Notes: a model not told the origin generated them from the letters alone. DNA of 64,000 bases from Agarilytica sp045430305 (GCA_045430305.1 JAILXW010000002.1:558001-622000), one strand, 5' to 3'. Positions 36,118-45,317 are shown, counted from the first letter of the stretch. A program made the numbers and translations.

Positions 36118-36993
36118 GTGCAAAGCGTGTTAAAGTTCGGCTGTATTTTGGTTTTGTTACTCGCTTCGCTAGAAGCTGTTGCTCAATGGCCCTGCGAGGG
36201 GCTGTGTTCGGATTCATATACGCGGGTTTACGCAACATCGCCTGCAAGTGGTAGTAGTTACGACACCGGTAATGTGGTGCGTTTTACGACTAACGTTGAG
36301 CGCTATACCAATAGCACGTACATCCCTTTTACTACTATGGTGTCTACCAGTGGAGGCAGTGGCTGGTCTACCTCTATTATTTCCCCCAGTGAATATTGCC
36401 TTTATGGCCCCTTTTCTTCTTCTTTGTGTTCGTTAAATTACCCAGCGCTTTCACGCGCCGAAAATGTTGATGTTGTTATTGATGTCACGATCGGTACGGG
36501 CGATACAACCGTTACGGTTACCTTAGATAACCAGTTGGGCGGGGGGTTCGTTAGCCCTGAATTCACCTTTGATGTCTCGGCCAACGATGGTGTGCGGGTT
36601 ACAGCCTTGAGCGATATGAATGACACGTGGAATGGTTCGGGCGATGCCAATGGCAATGATGATATTTGTGTCTTTCGCAGTGCAGCCGCTAGTTACGATG
36701 TGTCGGTTTCTGGCTTAACCGATGCGGGTAATTATGTGCTGGAAGACGGCGGCAGTAACGACGTTATTGTTGCGCTTTACTGGAATGATGAAACGGGCAC
36801 TACAGGGCGTGTGACGCTTGACCCGGCAGATTCTCCTTCTATCGCTTCTGCTACCGGTGCTAATACTTCAAGTGATACGTGCAGCGGCGGCACTTCAGCA
36901 AACTTATCATGGAATGTGTTGGAATCGAATATGGATGCTTTACCCGCAGGCACGTATAGCGCAACAATAACCGTTACGATAGAGGTGCCCTAA
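36118..36993 (+). CDS. two-domain pilin-like protein, candidate tip adhesin
   Basis: A 291-residue exported protein read from a GTG (36118) with a signal peptide (QSVLKFGCILVLLLASLEAVA). The C-terminal half (about 155-291) is clearly related to the major pilin at 40946-41494: both have a DD(I/M)CVFR motif, a YWND segment, a second Cys, and end YSATITVTIEVP-like. The N-terminal half (about 22-150) is an extra beta-rich domain with four cysteines that could be a receptor-binding or capping domain. Two-domain subunits of chaperone-usher pili usually sit at the tip. Its stop overlaps the next ATG by one base. Confidence 0.7.
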   Translation: MQSVLKFGCILVLLLASLEAVAQWPCEGLCSDSYTRVYATSPASGSSYDTGNVVRFTTNVERYTNSTYIPFTTMVSTSGGSGWSTSIISPSEYCLYGPFSSSLCSLNYPALSRAENVDVVIDVTIGTGDTTVTVTLDNQLGGGFVSPEFTFDVSANDGVRVTALSDMNDTWNGSGDANGNDDICVFRSAAASYDVSVSGLTDAGNYVLEDGGSNDVIVALYWNDETGTTGRVTLDPADSPSIASATGANTSSDTCSGGTSANLSWNVLESNMDALPAGTYSATITVTIEVP

Positions 36994-37529
36994 TGCGAAG
37001 GTTTTTTGTATGTTGCGTTATTGCTTTGTTTTCTATGAACGGTTTTTCTGCTTTGGATGGCGATACCGATCTTCGTTCAGGTGGTATTGTGGATTTAGAT
37101 TTAACGATTCCGGAAACCATTCGCTTTGAGGTAAGTATTGACTTTAGCGAGGAACGAGTAAGTCATTCAGGTGATATTGTGCGCGAATTTCCCGCCTGCA
37201 TTTTTTTTAACGGTACCGGAAAATACAGTGTATCTGTTACGAGTCAATCGGGTCAGTTTGTTTTGTTGCCTCCTTCTGGCAGTTTCGATAATGCGGTTAA
37301 GTTTTTAGCCTATTGGAGCGATGAAATGAACGGTTCGAGGAGGACGCTGTTACAACCCGGCACCGTCTTAGGTGGGCAACAGGTTGAGCGGAAATCGGCT
37401 TCAAAGTGTTTGAATAAAGTGCTACAAGGAAATAGTGTTTTTTCTATTGTAGTTCCGAAAGATGAAGTGTCGTTTGCTGAAAAGGGCACCTACGGCGTCA
37501 CTATTTCCATTATTGTCTCGCCGGAATAG
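36993..37529 (+). CDS. pilin-like minor subunit
   Basis: A 178-residue exported protein (signal peptide MRRFFVCCVIALFSMNGFSA). It follows the same plan as the other two pilin-like proteins here: LDLTIPETIRFEV, a first Cys in ACIFF, GKYSVSV, a YWSDE segment, a second Cys, and a C-terminal strand GTYGVTISIIVSPE. Translation is coupled to the two-domain subunit (TAATG overlap). It converges with the usher gene, 21 bp between stops. Confidence 0.7.
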   Translation: MRRFFVCCVIALFSMNGFSALDGDTDLRSGGIVDLDLTIPETIRFEVSIDFSEERVSHSGDIVREFPACIFFNGTGKYSVSVTSQSGQFVLLPPSGSFDNAVKFLAYWSDEMNGSRRTLLQPGTVLGGQQVERKSASKCLNKVLQGNSVFSIVVPKDEVSFAEKGTYGVTISIIVSPE

Positions 37530-37550
37530 TTCTAATTGTTGGTGGTAGGC

Positions 37551-40091
37551 TTAACGTTGCTTTAAGCCTTTTCTTGTTTTGTCGTGTTTTTTTCTTATTG
37601 CTTTAAGTTTGGTTTCAGGCGCTTTCAGGCAAGTGAGTTCACCCGCTTCTACTAGTAGTTGCTTAACACGATATTGCGTATGAAATTGGCAAAGGCGGTT
37701 ATTCACAATAATGTGAGCAATACGTTTGTCTAGGTACAGGGGTAATTCCACTACAAAGCCACCGTCGCCACCGGTATACGCTGGTTCACTGCCAGTTTCA
37801 AAGAATGTGTTTTTAATGGCTTGCCCATTTTCATCGAGTAATTTACCTTCCACCAGTACGAGTTTTACCGCATCAAATACGCGGTGAATAATATTGCCTG
37901 GGTAGGGCGCAATAGTGGTTTGCGGGGCTAAAATTCTCACCATATCTTCGCCATTTTCTATGGATTTGATGGTGATTTTGGAAGTGCGGTACACCGGAAT
38001 ATCGACAAACGCTGTTTCGCCTATATTGAAGTAAGCTTTTTGACTGCCATCTACAAGTACGCTAAGTAACGCGTCAGATTTATCGCCATTAACAGTAATG
38101 GCCGCTATCGCGTTATTTAAAGGAATAGTTCTGCTGAGGTGTTTCAAATTATTTTCACCCAGTACTACGGTTGTTAGTACTTCGCCGCCGTAGTTGCCCG
38201 CTTGTGCATTCGAACTATGGTTGTAATACAGTGAGTTTTCTTGGTGTTTGCCATAGTATTTTCCTTCCAGGCTAAGGTTGTCGCGCTGGCTGCTAGTGTG
38301 ACCGATGATTTCATTTTCATTCTTACTGTAGGTAATGCTACCTTCGGCGTTGCCTAGCCAGTTTTGATTTTGAGGGTCACCTTGAAACGCGAGAGAGGTT
38401 TGGAGGTTGTTTGAGTTTTGGAAGTCGGTCTTGTTCTGATTATAAAAAGTTCGGCTGCTGTACTGACCTTCTCGATAGCTATAGGTAATATCAAAACGCG
38501 TGTCGGGGCCAGCGTTCGTCATGTCGCGCTGGGCGCTAAAACTTAAGCTGCTCGATCTACTGCGGTAAGCAACCCAGCGAACCGATGGCCCGTAGCGATA
38601 CTGCTCTTCTTCGTTTCCTATTTTGCTTTGTTGGGCGTTAAACGAAATAAATAAAGATTTTCCGGCGCCATCAAATGCATGGTTGAGTCGGAAGGCTGTA
38701 TTACTGCGTTCTGGAAATGCAATGAATTCATTTTTCTCATCAGAGATAATGTCATCTTCAAACGATTTACGATATCTGAAATTAGCTGAGGTATTGCGTT
38801 TCCTCCAGCGGGTATCAAAACTATACCCTAAAAGCGCAGTTGAATTACTTTCTGAAAGGTTCACTTCAAAATTAACAACGCCAATTTTTTGTGATTCAAA
38901 TATACCTTTATAGCCCTGATTAAGTATCAAACGATCGCCAATATTGTAGAGCGACAGTGTGCCTTCTGTTGTATTGCTAAGGCGTTTTCTTATTGAGCCG
39001 TAGAAAAGGTCGAACTCGGTTGTATCAAGCTTTTTACTTACCTTTCCTGCAAAGAGACTCAGGTCAAATTGTTCACGCGGTAGAATTTGGTCGTATTTAT
39101 AAAATTGCTCTGTGGTGCGCGACAATTCAGCCCCGTCAACTGAAACGACGACGATAACGCTATACGAGCCAGGGGGAAACTGCCGTGTATCAATATCAAT
39201 ATTTCCGAAATTGAGTATGCGAGAAAAAAGCACTTCGCCGCTTTCTGCATTGTCACGAAAGACCTCGACCAATGCTCGGGTAGGAACGTAAATATTAAGA
39301 GGGCTTGCGCTGAGTAAGGTGTTATCGGTTCTAAACTTTCGGTTGGTATTTAAACTTAGGCCTAGCATATTGGTGCTGCTCGCGAACGGTTGCCCTGGCG
39401 TAGTATGCAAGCCACCCGAAAGTGTTAAAGGGTGAGCAAACCCCAAGTCAGTTTCTGCACGCAAGCTGTTGAGTTCATAGTTTTCCTGCTGGCTGTCAAA
39501 AACACCAGAATTAAGTATTCGATGTTGTTTGTAGGTAATCCTTGAGGTGTTGCCGTAAGAGATACGGCCTTGCCCTTGGCTATGTGTGGGTTGGTTTCCT
39601 CGCGCGCTAAATAGTGTAATGAAGGATGCTGCCCCTTCATGTATCGCTTTTTCTTCTTTGGTAACGGGTGTATTAAGTGATTGCTCAGGCGCGATGGTAA
39701 TACGAATAGCAAATGCATTGTTGTCGACGGTGAGTGAGCCGAGCCTGGGAATGTCACGCGTGCCGGAAAGCTTCCCTGCGAACAAAGGTGAAAGTGCTTG
39801 CCGGTCTTTAATGATGGGGAGTTGATAAATGGCCTCTTGCGGGTTAACGATTTCGATCCACTCATCCGTATAAAGCACAGACACCCAGCCGTAATAGTTG
39901 CCCCCTACGATTATATCGAAGGCGCTTTCTATGGGTTCTTGTAGGGGGGGTGGTGTTTCAGTAGGGCTATTAAGTGGGTCAAGCGTAGCTTGCGAGGTGT
40001 TTTTTTGAGAGGGTGTTAAATCGCTTGCGATGGTTGCAGGCGCAAGCAGCAAGCTGGAACAAAGTAATATTGCTTGGGTTAAGGCCCTGAT
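37551..40091 (-). CDS. outer-membrane usher of a chaperone-usher pilus
   Basis: About 846 residues if read from an ATC at 40091; the first ordinary start codon is a TTG at 40052, which would cut the signal peptide. From the ATC the N-terminus would read (M)RALTQAILLCSSLLLAPA then TIAS, a good signal peptide, and AGGAAGG lies 9 nt upstream. Following regions: N-terminal domain (FDIIVGGNYYGWVSV), a long beta-barrel with a plug/Ig region (VPTRALVEVFRDNAESGEVLFSRILNFGNI...), and a C-terminal domain with two cysteines (LCQFH, ELTCLK). This resembles CS1/TcfC-type (alternate) ushers more than FimD. It would export and assemble the pilins. Confidence 0.82.
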   Translation of the reverse strand: MRALTQAILLCSSLLLAPATIASDLTPSQKNTSQATLDPLNSPTETPPPLQEPIESAFDIIVGGNYYGWVSVLYTDEWIEIVNPQEAIYQLPIIKDRQALSPLFAGKLSGTRDIPRLGSLTVDNNAFAIRITIAPEQSLNTPVTKEEKAIHEGAASFITLFSARGNQPTHSQGQGRISYGNTSRITYKQHRILNSGVFDSQQENYELNSLRAETDLGFAHPLTLSGGLHTTPGQPFASSTNMLGLSLNTNRKFRTDNTLLSASPLNIYVPTRALVEVFRDNAESGEVLFSRILNFGNIDIDTRQFPPGSYSVIVVVSVDGAELSRTTEQFYKYDQILPREQFDLSLFAGKVSKKLDTTEFDLFYGSIRKRLSNTTEGTLSLYNIGDRLILNQGYKGIFESQKIGVVNFEVNLSESNSTALLGYSFDTRWRKRNTSANFRYRKSFEDDIISDEKNEFIAFPERSNTAFRLNHAFDGAGKSLFISFNAQQSKIGNEEEQYRYGPSVRWVAYRSRSSSLSFSAQRDMTNAGPDTRFDITYSYREGQYSSRTFYNQNKTDFQNSNNLQTSLAFQGDPQNQNWLGNAEGSITYSKNENEIIGHTSSQRDNLSLEGKYYGKHQENSLYYNHSSNAQAGNYGGEVLTTVVLGENNLKHLSRTIPLNNAIAAITVNGDKSDALLSVLVDGSQKAYFNIGETAFVDIPVYRTSKITIKSIENGEDMVRILAPQTTIAPYPGNIIHRVFDAVKLVLVEGKLLDENGQAIKNTFFETGSEPAYTGGDGGFVVELPLYLDKRIAHIIVNNRLCQFHTQYRVKQLLVEAGELTCLKAPETKLKAIRKKHDKTRKGLKQR

Positions 40092-40113
40092 AACACCTTA
40101 CCTTCCTGTCACA

Positions 40114-40833
40114 TTACTTTAGGGGCGAAAACTCTACCGAGGAATATTTTTCTGCAGCTCTGACAGAAAGCGTTAAGCCAACCTTTTCAAAGCCTTCTGG
40201 CAGTTCGTATTCAAATTTGTTGCCTGGGTAAAGTCTGGCGCCATTAAACTGGAAGCATTCCTTTTCGGTTTTACAGATTTTACGCGGTTGAATTTCAGTT
40301 GAAATATTGCCTTTGTTTTCAAAGGACAAGTTTTTTCCATCGCGCGACGCTTCTAATTGGTAGCGTACCTCTTTCGGTGGCACCAAAATCAGCGCCCCCA
40401 TACCCACAATGATGTCAATTTTGGTTTTTACTGCTTTTGCTTCGCTTTCTTGCTTTACAGGTCGACTGGGTGCTTCAGGGGTAAATGTAACGCGATATAC
40501 TTTTTCGATATCGGATTGATTTCTGTCTTTTAGTAGTAGGCGAGCGCTGCGGTTTTTTTGTGCCGCAATTTCGAAGGCGTTTGGCGCAACTATAAGGCTT
40601 TTTGAAGCTTGGCTTGTTTGTTCGGGAGTGCCTGGGTTGAGCACTTCAACCACTTTGGTTTTTACTGCGAATGTTCGTTTGTCATCAATATTGATGACAT
40701 CGACGGTTTGAATTGGGCGTTTATCTGGTTGAAAAAATATAATCACCCGATCCAAGGTGATGTTGGCGAGCAAGGAAGAAGAATAAAACAGCGAGAAAAA
40801 AATCAACGTTATGGAAGTTGACCGCTTAAACAT
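40114..40833 (-). CDS. periplasmic pilus chaperone
   Basis: A 239-residue protein with a signal peptide (to about residue 23, SLLA) and a PapD-like two-Ig layout: first domain with VDVINIDDKRTFAVKTKVVEV and a VAPNAFEIAAQKNRSARLLL strand pair, second domain with LSFENKGNISTEIQPRKIC and GARLYPGNKFEYEL. Two cysteines (KICKTEKEC) probably form a disulfide. It lies between the major pilin and usher genes on one strand. The family holds pilin subunits by donor-strand complementation and delivers them to the usher. Confidence 0.85.
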   Translation of the reverse strand: MFKRSTSITLIFFSLFYSSSLLANITLDRVIIFFQPDKRPIQTVDVINIDDKRTFAVKTKVVEVLNPGTPEQTSQASKSLIVAPNAFEIAAQKNRSARLLLKDRNQSDIEKVYRVTFTPEAPSRPVKQESEAKAVKTKIDIIVGMGALILVPPKEVRYQLEASRDGKNLSFENKGNISTEIQPRKICKTEKECFQFNGARLYPGNKFEYELPEGFEKVGLTLSVRAAEKYSSVEFSPLK

Positions 40834-40875
40834 CTGTTAGCCCTTAATAAAATTCACTTTAATTATTAATATAGT

Positions 40876-40910
40876 GAATCGCCGTTTCGCTTAATGCGAG
40901 ACGGCGATTC
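40876..40910. promoter_or_regulatory. strong hairpin between pilin and chaperone genes
   Basis: Arms GAATCGCCGT (40876-40885) and ACGGCGATTC (40901-40910) are perfectly complementary; the pairing continues inward to a 5-nt loop (TTAAT), about 15 bp with one G-U pair. No U-tract follows on the transcribed strand. It probably protects the pilin mRNA or partially stops transcription. Confidence 0.8.
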
Positions 40911-40945
40911 CCGCCAAGATTGTGGGTGCTATTCTGGCGTGATAC

Positions 40946-41494
40946 TTATTCGGGCGCAATAACAATCGTTACTGTAGCGGAATAAGTGTTGGGGTTTTTG
41001 GTTTGCATGTCAGATTCTGCGATCTCAACACTGAAGTTGGCATTTAAAGAGCCGCCACTATCACAGTCGGTGTCTGTCGTGTATGCGCCAGTTTGGGTGG
41101 TTAAGGCTGTGTTATATGTTAACGCAGCACGACCCGTTGTGGTTGTAGCGTCGTTCCAATAAGCAGAAAAGTCGATATCTTCTGCAGCCGTACCGCCAGA
41201 GCCACGTGAAATTCGGAAATCACCTTTGTTTGTTGTTACGGTAACAGAATAGTTGCCTGCGCCATTTCTAAACACACACATGTCGTCGTTGCCGGTTTCT
41301 GTGCCGGTGCCGGTGTATGTACCTAGGTCAATGTCGTCAAGATCGGTAATACGCACTAAATCAGGAATGATTAAATCGACGTCTAGTGTACCGGTAGAGG
41401 TGGTACCAGTAGTACCTTGAGTCGCGGAAATTGCGTTATTACTTAAGAACGCGCAGAGGCTGAGAAATGCGGCGCGTAAAAATAGGTTGTTCAT
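40946..41494 (-). CDS. major pilin-like subunit
   Basis: A 182-residue exported protein; the ATG at 41494 has GGAGGG at good spacing, so the longer frame to 41533 is rejected. The signal peptide ends near residue 23 (NAISA). The mature protein is Thr/Gly-rich and beta-stranded with two cysteines (DDMCVFRNG; TDCDSGG) and ends YSATVTIVIAPE, the expected donor strand. It shares this plan with the proteins at 36118 and 36993. First gene of the pilin-chaperone-usher operon. I do not recognise a named pilin family. Confidence 0.75.
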   Translation of the reverse strand: MNNLFLRAAFLSLCAFLSNNAISATQGTTGTTSTGTLDVDLIIPDLVRITDLDDIDLGTYTGTGTETGNDDMCVFRNGAGNYSVTVTTNKGDFRISRGSGGTAAEDIDFSAYWNDATTTTGRAALTYNTALTTQTGAYTTDTDCDSGGSLNANFSVEIAESDMQTKNPNTYSATVTIVIAPE

Positions 41495-41956
41495 TGTGTA
41501 GCCCTCCATTTTAGTGGCTAGAACAAATGTCACTAAGTCCTTAAATCTGTCTGTGCAGTTGGGTTTAGTGTTGTTGCTCGTATCAGTACTAAGCGCAGAT
41601 AAACGTTATACCTTAGAAAAATGTATAACTGTCTAATAATGTCAGTGTTTACAGCATGTTATGGCTGAAAACTGCAAAACGCTTCAAATAATCCCTTGAA
41701 CTCGTTTATAAACAAGGAAATTCTTATTTATAGTGTAGTACAACAAATAAATGAGACGTATGAAGGCAAAAGAATCGGTCTAGTAATGCAATTATCTGTG
41801 ATAAAAAGAGATAAAAGACGGCCTATGAGGCCCGAAGTCGGGGTGTTTTATAACAAGGAGGGCCGTTGGCTGAGGGCTATCGAAGTTTTAGGAATAAACA
41901 ATGCGCGACTTCGAGCACTTAATGTGCTCGATAAGACGCTAGTTCGGAAGCGTGTA
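41495..41956. other. pilin upstream region, no supported gene
   Basis: About 460 bp between the pilin start and the xthA end. It should hold the pilus operon promoter, and the part near 41590-41660 is AT-rich. A plus-strand open frame (41696-41992) starts on TTG, has no ribosome site and overlaps the xthA end, so I do not call it. Confidence 0.4.
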
Positions 41957-42718
41957 TTACCCGAGTTCGATGCTGACCGGGCAGTGATCTGAGCCCATGA
42001 TCTCATTGTGAATTTCCGCGTCGCGAATATCCCCTTTTAACTCAGGGGAAGTGAGGAAGTAGTCAATCCGCCAGCCTATGTTCTTGGGGCGAGCGCCAGC
42101 ACGGTAAGACCACCAGCTATATTTTTCTTTATCTGGGTAGGCAAAACGAAAGGTATCGACAAAACCTGCTTCCATTAAGTTATCAAAACCGTCGATCTCT
42201 TCTTGCATGTACCCGGCCGACTTATTGTAATTTGGTTTTGGCCGCGCTAGGTCGATTTCTTTGTGGGCAACGTTTAAATCACCGCATACGATGACGGGTT
42301 TTTCTTCTTCAAGTCCTTTTATGAATTGTAAAAAGGCTGCGTCCCATTGTTGGCGGTAGCCAAGACGTTTTAGTTCCGAACCGGAATTTGGCGTGTAAAC
42401 GGTAACGAGAAAGTAGTCGTTAAACTCTGCAGTAATAACGCGGCCTTCTGTGTCGTGTTCGGCTATACCGATGTCGATGTTTACGTTGATTGGCTCTTCG
42501 CGTGTAATGATGGCGGTGCCAGAGTAGCCTTTTTTCTCGGCTGAATTAACGTAAATGTGGTAATCGTCAATTTCTTCTAACGCTTCCAGTGTTTGGTCGT
42601 CTTGTGCTTTGGTTTCTTGTAAACACAAAACGTCTGCATCAAGTGCATCAAAAGATGCCACAAAATCTTTTTTCATAACGGCGCGAATACCGTTTACATT
42701 CCAGGATACTAATCGCAT
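41957..42718 (-). CDS. xthA: exodeoxyribonuclease III
   Basis: A 253-residue AP endonuclease/3'-5' exonuclease of the EEP superfamily, acting in base-excision repair. Motifs in order: MRLVSWNVNGIRA, LQETKAQDD (metal-binding Glu), SGTAIITRE, VCGDLNVAHKEIDLARP, SWWSYR, and the C-terminal GSDHCPVSIEL with the catalytic Asp-His. Length is normal. It lies 52 bp downstream of the YgiQ-type gene on the same strand. Confidence 0.95.
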   Translation of the reverse strand: MRLVSWNVNGIRAVMKKDFVASFDALDADVLCLQETKAQDDQTLEALEEIDDYHIYVNSAEKKGYSGTAIITREEPINVNIDIGIAEHDTEGRVITAEFNDYFLVTVYTPNSGSELKRLGYRQQWDAAFLQFIKGLEEEKPVIVCGDLNVAHKEIDLARPKPNYNKSAGYMQEEIDGFDNLMEAGFVDTFRFAYPDKEKYSWWSYRAGARPKNIGWRIDYFLTSPELKGDIRDAEIHNEIMGSDHCPVSIELG

Positions 42719-42770
42719 TGGTTACCTTGTTAATATATGTTTAGGGTTTTGGCTGGCCGGAGTCGTTCAA

Positions 42771-44915
42771 CTACCTTTTCTTTCTACCTTTCTTTGGCGG
42801 AAACTTTGGTTTGGCTCTTCCTCTGGGTTTATTTTCTGGTGGAACCAGTGCATTTTCGCCTGTGCCGATTAAATCATTCCGCCCCATTCGCTTAAACTCT
42901 TCACGTAGCATGGGCCAGTTTTTCTCGTCGTGAAAGCGCAGTAAGGACTTTTGAAAACGGCGCCTTTTGATATCTTTCGGAGTTAAAACCTTCCCGCTTT
43001 TGTAGCTAACTTTATGCAATGGGTCTTTTTCTGAATGGTACATTGCAGTCGCGAGCGACATGGGGGACGGGTAAAAGGTTTGTACTTGGTCTAAACGGTA
43101 TTTGTTTTTCTTTAGCCAAAAGGCTAGGTTTACCATATCTTCATCTTCGCAGCCGGGGTGGGCCGCAATAAAATAAGGAATTAAGTATTGTTTTTTACCG
43201 GCTTGTTTCGAGTATTTATCAAAAAGTTTTTTAAACTCGTAAAATGAACTAATGCCCGGCTTCATCATTTTGTTGAGCGGGCGCTCTTCCGTATGCTCGG
43301 GTGCGATTTTTAAATATCCGCCCACATGGTGTGTTACAAGTTCTTTAATATATTCTGGGTCTTCTATCGCCAAGTCGTAACGTAACCCTGACGCTATCGC
43401 GATTTTTTTAATGCCTTTTATTGCCCGAGCCTTACGATAGAGTTTTGTTGTTGGCGAATGGTCGGTAACAAGATTTTTACAAATAGTAGGGAATACGCAA
43501 GAAAGCCTACGGCAGCGGGCATGTATTTGCGGGTCTTTGCAGTTCAGCATATACATATTTGCAGTGGGCCCGCCGAGGTCAGAAATTTGCCCCGTAAACC
43601 CGGGTACTTTATCGCGAATATCTTCAATTTCTTTGAGAATGGATTCTTCTGAACGGCTTTGAATGACTCTGCCTTCATGCTCGGTAATGGAACAAAAAGT
43701 ACAGCCGCCAAAACACCCGCGCATGATATTGACCGAGGTCTTGATCATGTCGAACGCAGGAATGGTTTCGCCGTCGTATGCTGGGTGAGGTACGCGAGCG
43801 TATGGCAGTGCAAAGACTGCGTCCATTTCATCGGTTTCTAGCGGAAGTGGCGGTGGGTTTACCCAAACTTCTAGAGTGCCGTGCTTTTGTACGAGTATTC
43901 GTGCATTTTGCGGGTTTGATTCTAAATGTAATACGCGTGATGCGTGAGAATAGAGTGCTTTGTCATTTGTGACTTTTTCAAAAGACGGCAGGCGAATACA
44001 GGTTCTGCTTTCATCGAATTCGTATTTTCGTTGTAAGGGTAGCGGAATAATTTTTATGGGCTCTTCGAGAACGCTTTTTTCTGACAAAGGCTCAGCGTGC
44101 TGTACCTCTGATTTTTTTGTTTCACAGGAAGGCTCGCCATACCCTTTCATTTCATAAGGGTTGGGGATTTCATCAATATTCTTGGGCCAATCGATACGGG
44201 TGGAATCTACCACCGTCCACCCTGATGGAACCGATTTTTTTACCACCACGGTGCCACGAATATCGTCAAGGTCGTGAATGTTTTTACCCTTGGCCACTTC
44301 AGTGGCGAGCTCAATCATGGCCCGCTCGGCATTGCCATATAGCAGAATATCTGCGCCGGAATCGATCAGCACCGAGCGACGAATTTCATCGCTCCAGTAA
44401 TCGTATTGGGCGATGCGGCGCAAGCTGGCTTCAATGCCTCCGATCACAATTGGCACACCTTTAAAGACTTCTCGACACTTTTGTGAGTAAACCGTTACCG
44501 CACGTTCTGGCCGCTTGCCGCCAATATTACCTGGTGTGTAGGCGTCGTCACTACGCTGGCGTAAGTCGGCAGTGTAACGGTTAATCATCGAATCCATATT
44601 GCCCGCACTTACGCCGAAAAAGAGGTTCGGCTTGCCAAGGGCTTTGAAGGATTCTGGGTTGCGCCAGTCAGGTTGGGCGATCATACCCACGCGAAAGCCT
44701 TGGGCTTCTAACAGTCTGCCAATAAGCGCGCCGCCGAAGCTTGGGTGGTCTATGTAGGCGTCGCCATTGATGATGATAATGTCGCAGCTGTCCCAACCTA
44801 ATTCGTCCATTTCCTTACGGTTCATAGGGAGAAATGGCGCTGGGTCGAAGCATTCTGCCCAGTATTTGGGGTAAGAGAAGAGGTGAGGGGCTTTCTTTAT
44901 TTCGATATTAAGCAT
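42771..44915 (-). CDS. YgiQ-family radical SAM protein
   Basis: A 714-residue member of the UPF0313/YgiQ family of large radical SAM proteins. An N-terminal B12-binding-like region (about 45-210; CDIIIINGDAYIDHPSFGGALIGRLLEAQGF) precedes the radical SAM core with the cluster motif CFGGCTFC near residue 395-405 (CxxxCxxC) and SDLGGPTANMY. The C-terminus is Lys/Arg-rich (RAKPKFPPKKGRKKR). The family's reaction is not established. Confidence 0.92.
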   Translation of the reverse strand: MLNIEIKKAPHLFSYPKYWAECFDPAPFLPMNRKEMDELGWDSCDIIIINGDAYIDHPSFGGALIGRLLEAQGFRVGMIAQPDWRNPESFKALGKPNLFFGVSAGNMDSMINRYTADLRQRSDDAYTPGNIGGKRPERAVTVYSQKCREVFKGVPIVIGGIEASLRRIAQYDYWSDEIRRSVLIDSGADILLYGNAERAMIELATEVAKGKNIHDLDDIRGTVVVKKSVPSGWTVVDSTRIDWPKNIDEIPNPYEMKGYGEPSCETKKSEVQHAEPLSEKSVLEEPIKIIPLPLQRKYEFDESRTCIRLPSFEKVTNDKALYSHASRVLHLESNPQNARILVQKHGTLEVWVNPPPLPLETDEMDAVFALPYARVPHPAYDGETIPAFDMIKTSVNIMRGCFGGCTFCSITEHEGRVIQSRSEESILKEIEDIRDKVPGFTGQISDLGGPTANMYMLNCKDPQIHARCRRLSCVFPTICKNLVTDHSPTTKLYRKARAIKGIKKIAIASGLRYDLAIEDPEYIKELVTHHVGGYLKIAPEHTEERPLNKMMKPGISSFYEFKKLFDKYSKQAGKKQYLIPYFIAAHPGCEDEDMVNLAFWLKKNKYRLDQVQTFYPSPMSLATAMYHSEKDPLHKVSYKSGKVLTPKDIKRRRFQKSLLRFHDEKNWPMLREEFKRMGRNDLIGTGENALVPPENKPRGRAKPKFPPKKGRKKR

Positions 44916-45030
44916 GGGCTAAGGTGAACTTCAAACTGTGCCCTATTGTACCGTAAATGTTGCTGCGCTTCCGGTTATTCGTCTAGTGGGGGCATTTAGG
45001 TTGTGAGCCCCTTCAGAACACATCGATCGC

Positions 45031-45070
45031 GGCTAATCACAGCATTCGTGCAGAATGCTGTGATTTAGCC
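45031..45070. terminator. long hairpin between convergent genes
   Basis: Near-perfect inverted repeat: ATCACAGCATTC and GAATGCTGTGAT around a GTGCA loop, extended outward by GGCTA/TAGCC with one bulged base. No T-tract on the plus strand. It covers the stop codon of the GGDEF remnant, so it probably ended that original gene. Confidence 0.7.
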
Positions 45071-45253
45071 TTCTGAATTTTCTACAGCGTTACGACGAAG
45101 TTCTTTTAAGTAGTAGAGCGCCTTATCCGCCCGTTCTATACATTCTGTGGGGGCGTTGGCCAGTGTCAGGCGAGCGTAGCCAATGCTGACGGTGAGCTGA
45201 ACCATTTTTGGAAGTTTGTAGTTTTCAACTTCATGACGAAAACGCTCAAAAAC
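45065..45253 (-). pseudogene. C-terminal remnant of a GGDEF (diguanylate cyclase) domain
   Basis: Reading the minus strand up to the stop at 45065 gives about 60 codons including VQLTVSIGYARLTL and CIERADKALYYLKELRRNAV, the conserved end of GGDEF domains (usual form VTVSIGVA...RADKALYAAK..GRN). The frame is closed by a stop at about 45253, and the catalytic GGDEF motif and start are absent. Upstream is the unrelated histone-like gene. It is a decayed fragment, probably left after deletion or rearrangement. Confidence 0.8.
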
Positions 45254-45317
45254 TTTTTAAGCTTGCGCTACTCTTAAAGCAATCCCCTTCATTTTCACGT
45301 TACTCGTGAGGCGCCTT

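Noticed and set aside
41696..41992. 98-codon plus-strand frame upstream of xthA end
   Set aside because: TTG start without a ribosome site, overlap with the xthA 3' end, and no family recognised. Could be reconsidered if conserved in relatives.
43659..44464. Plus-strand frames opposite the YgiQ-type gene
   Set aside because: Antisense to a clear 714-residue protein; no recognisable products.
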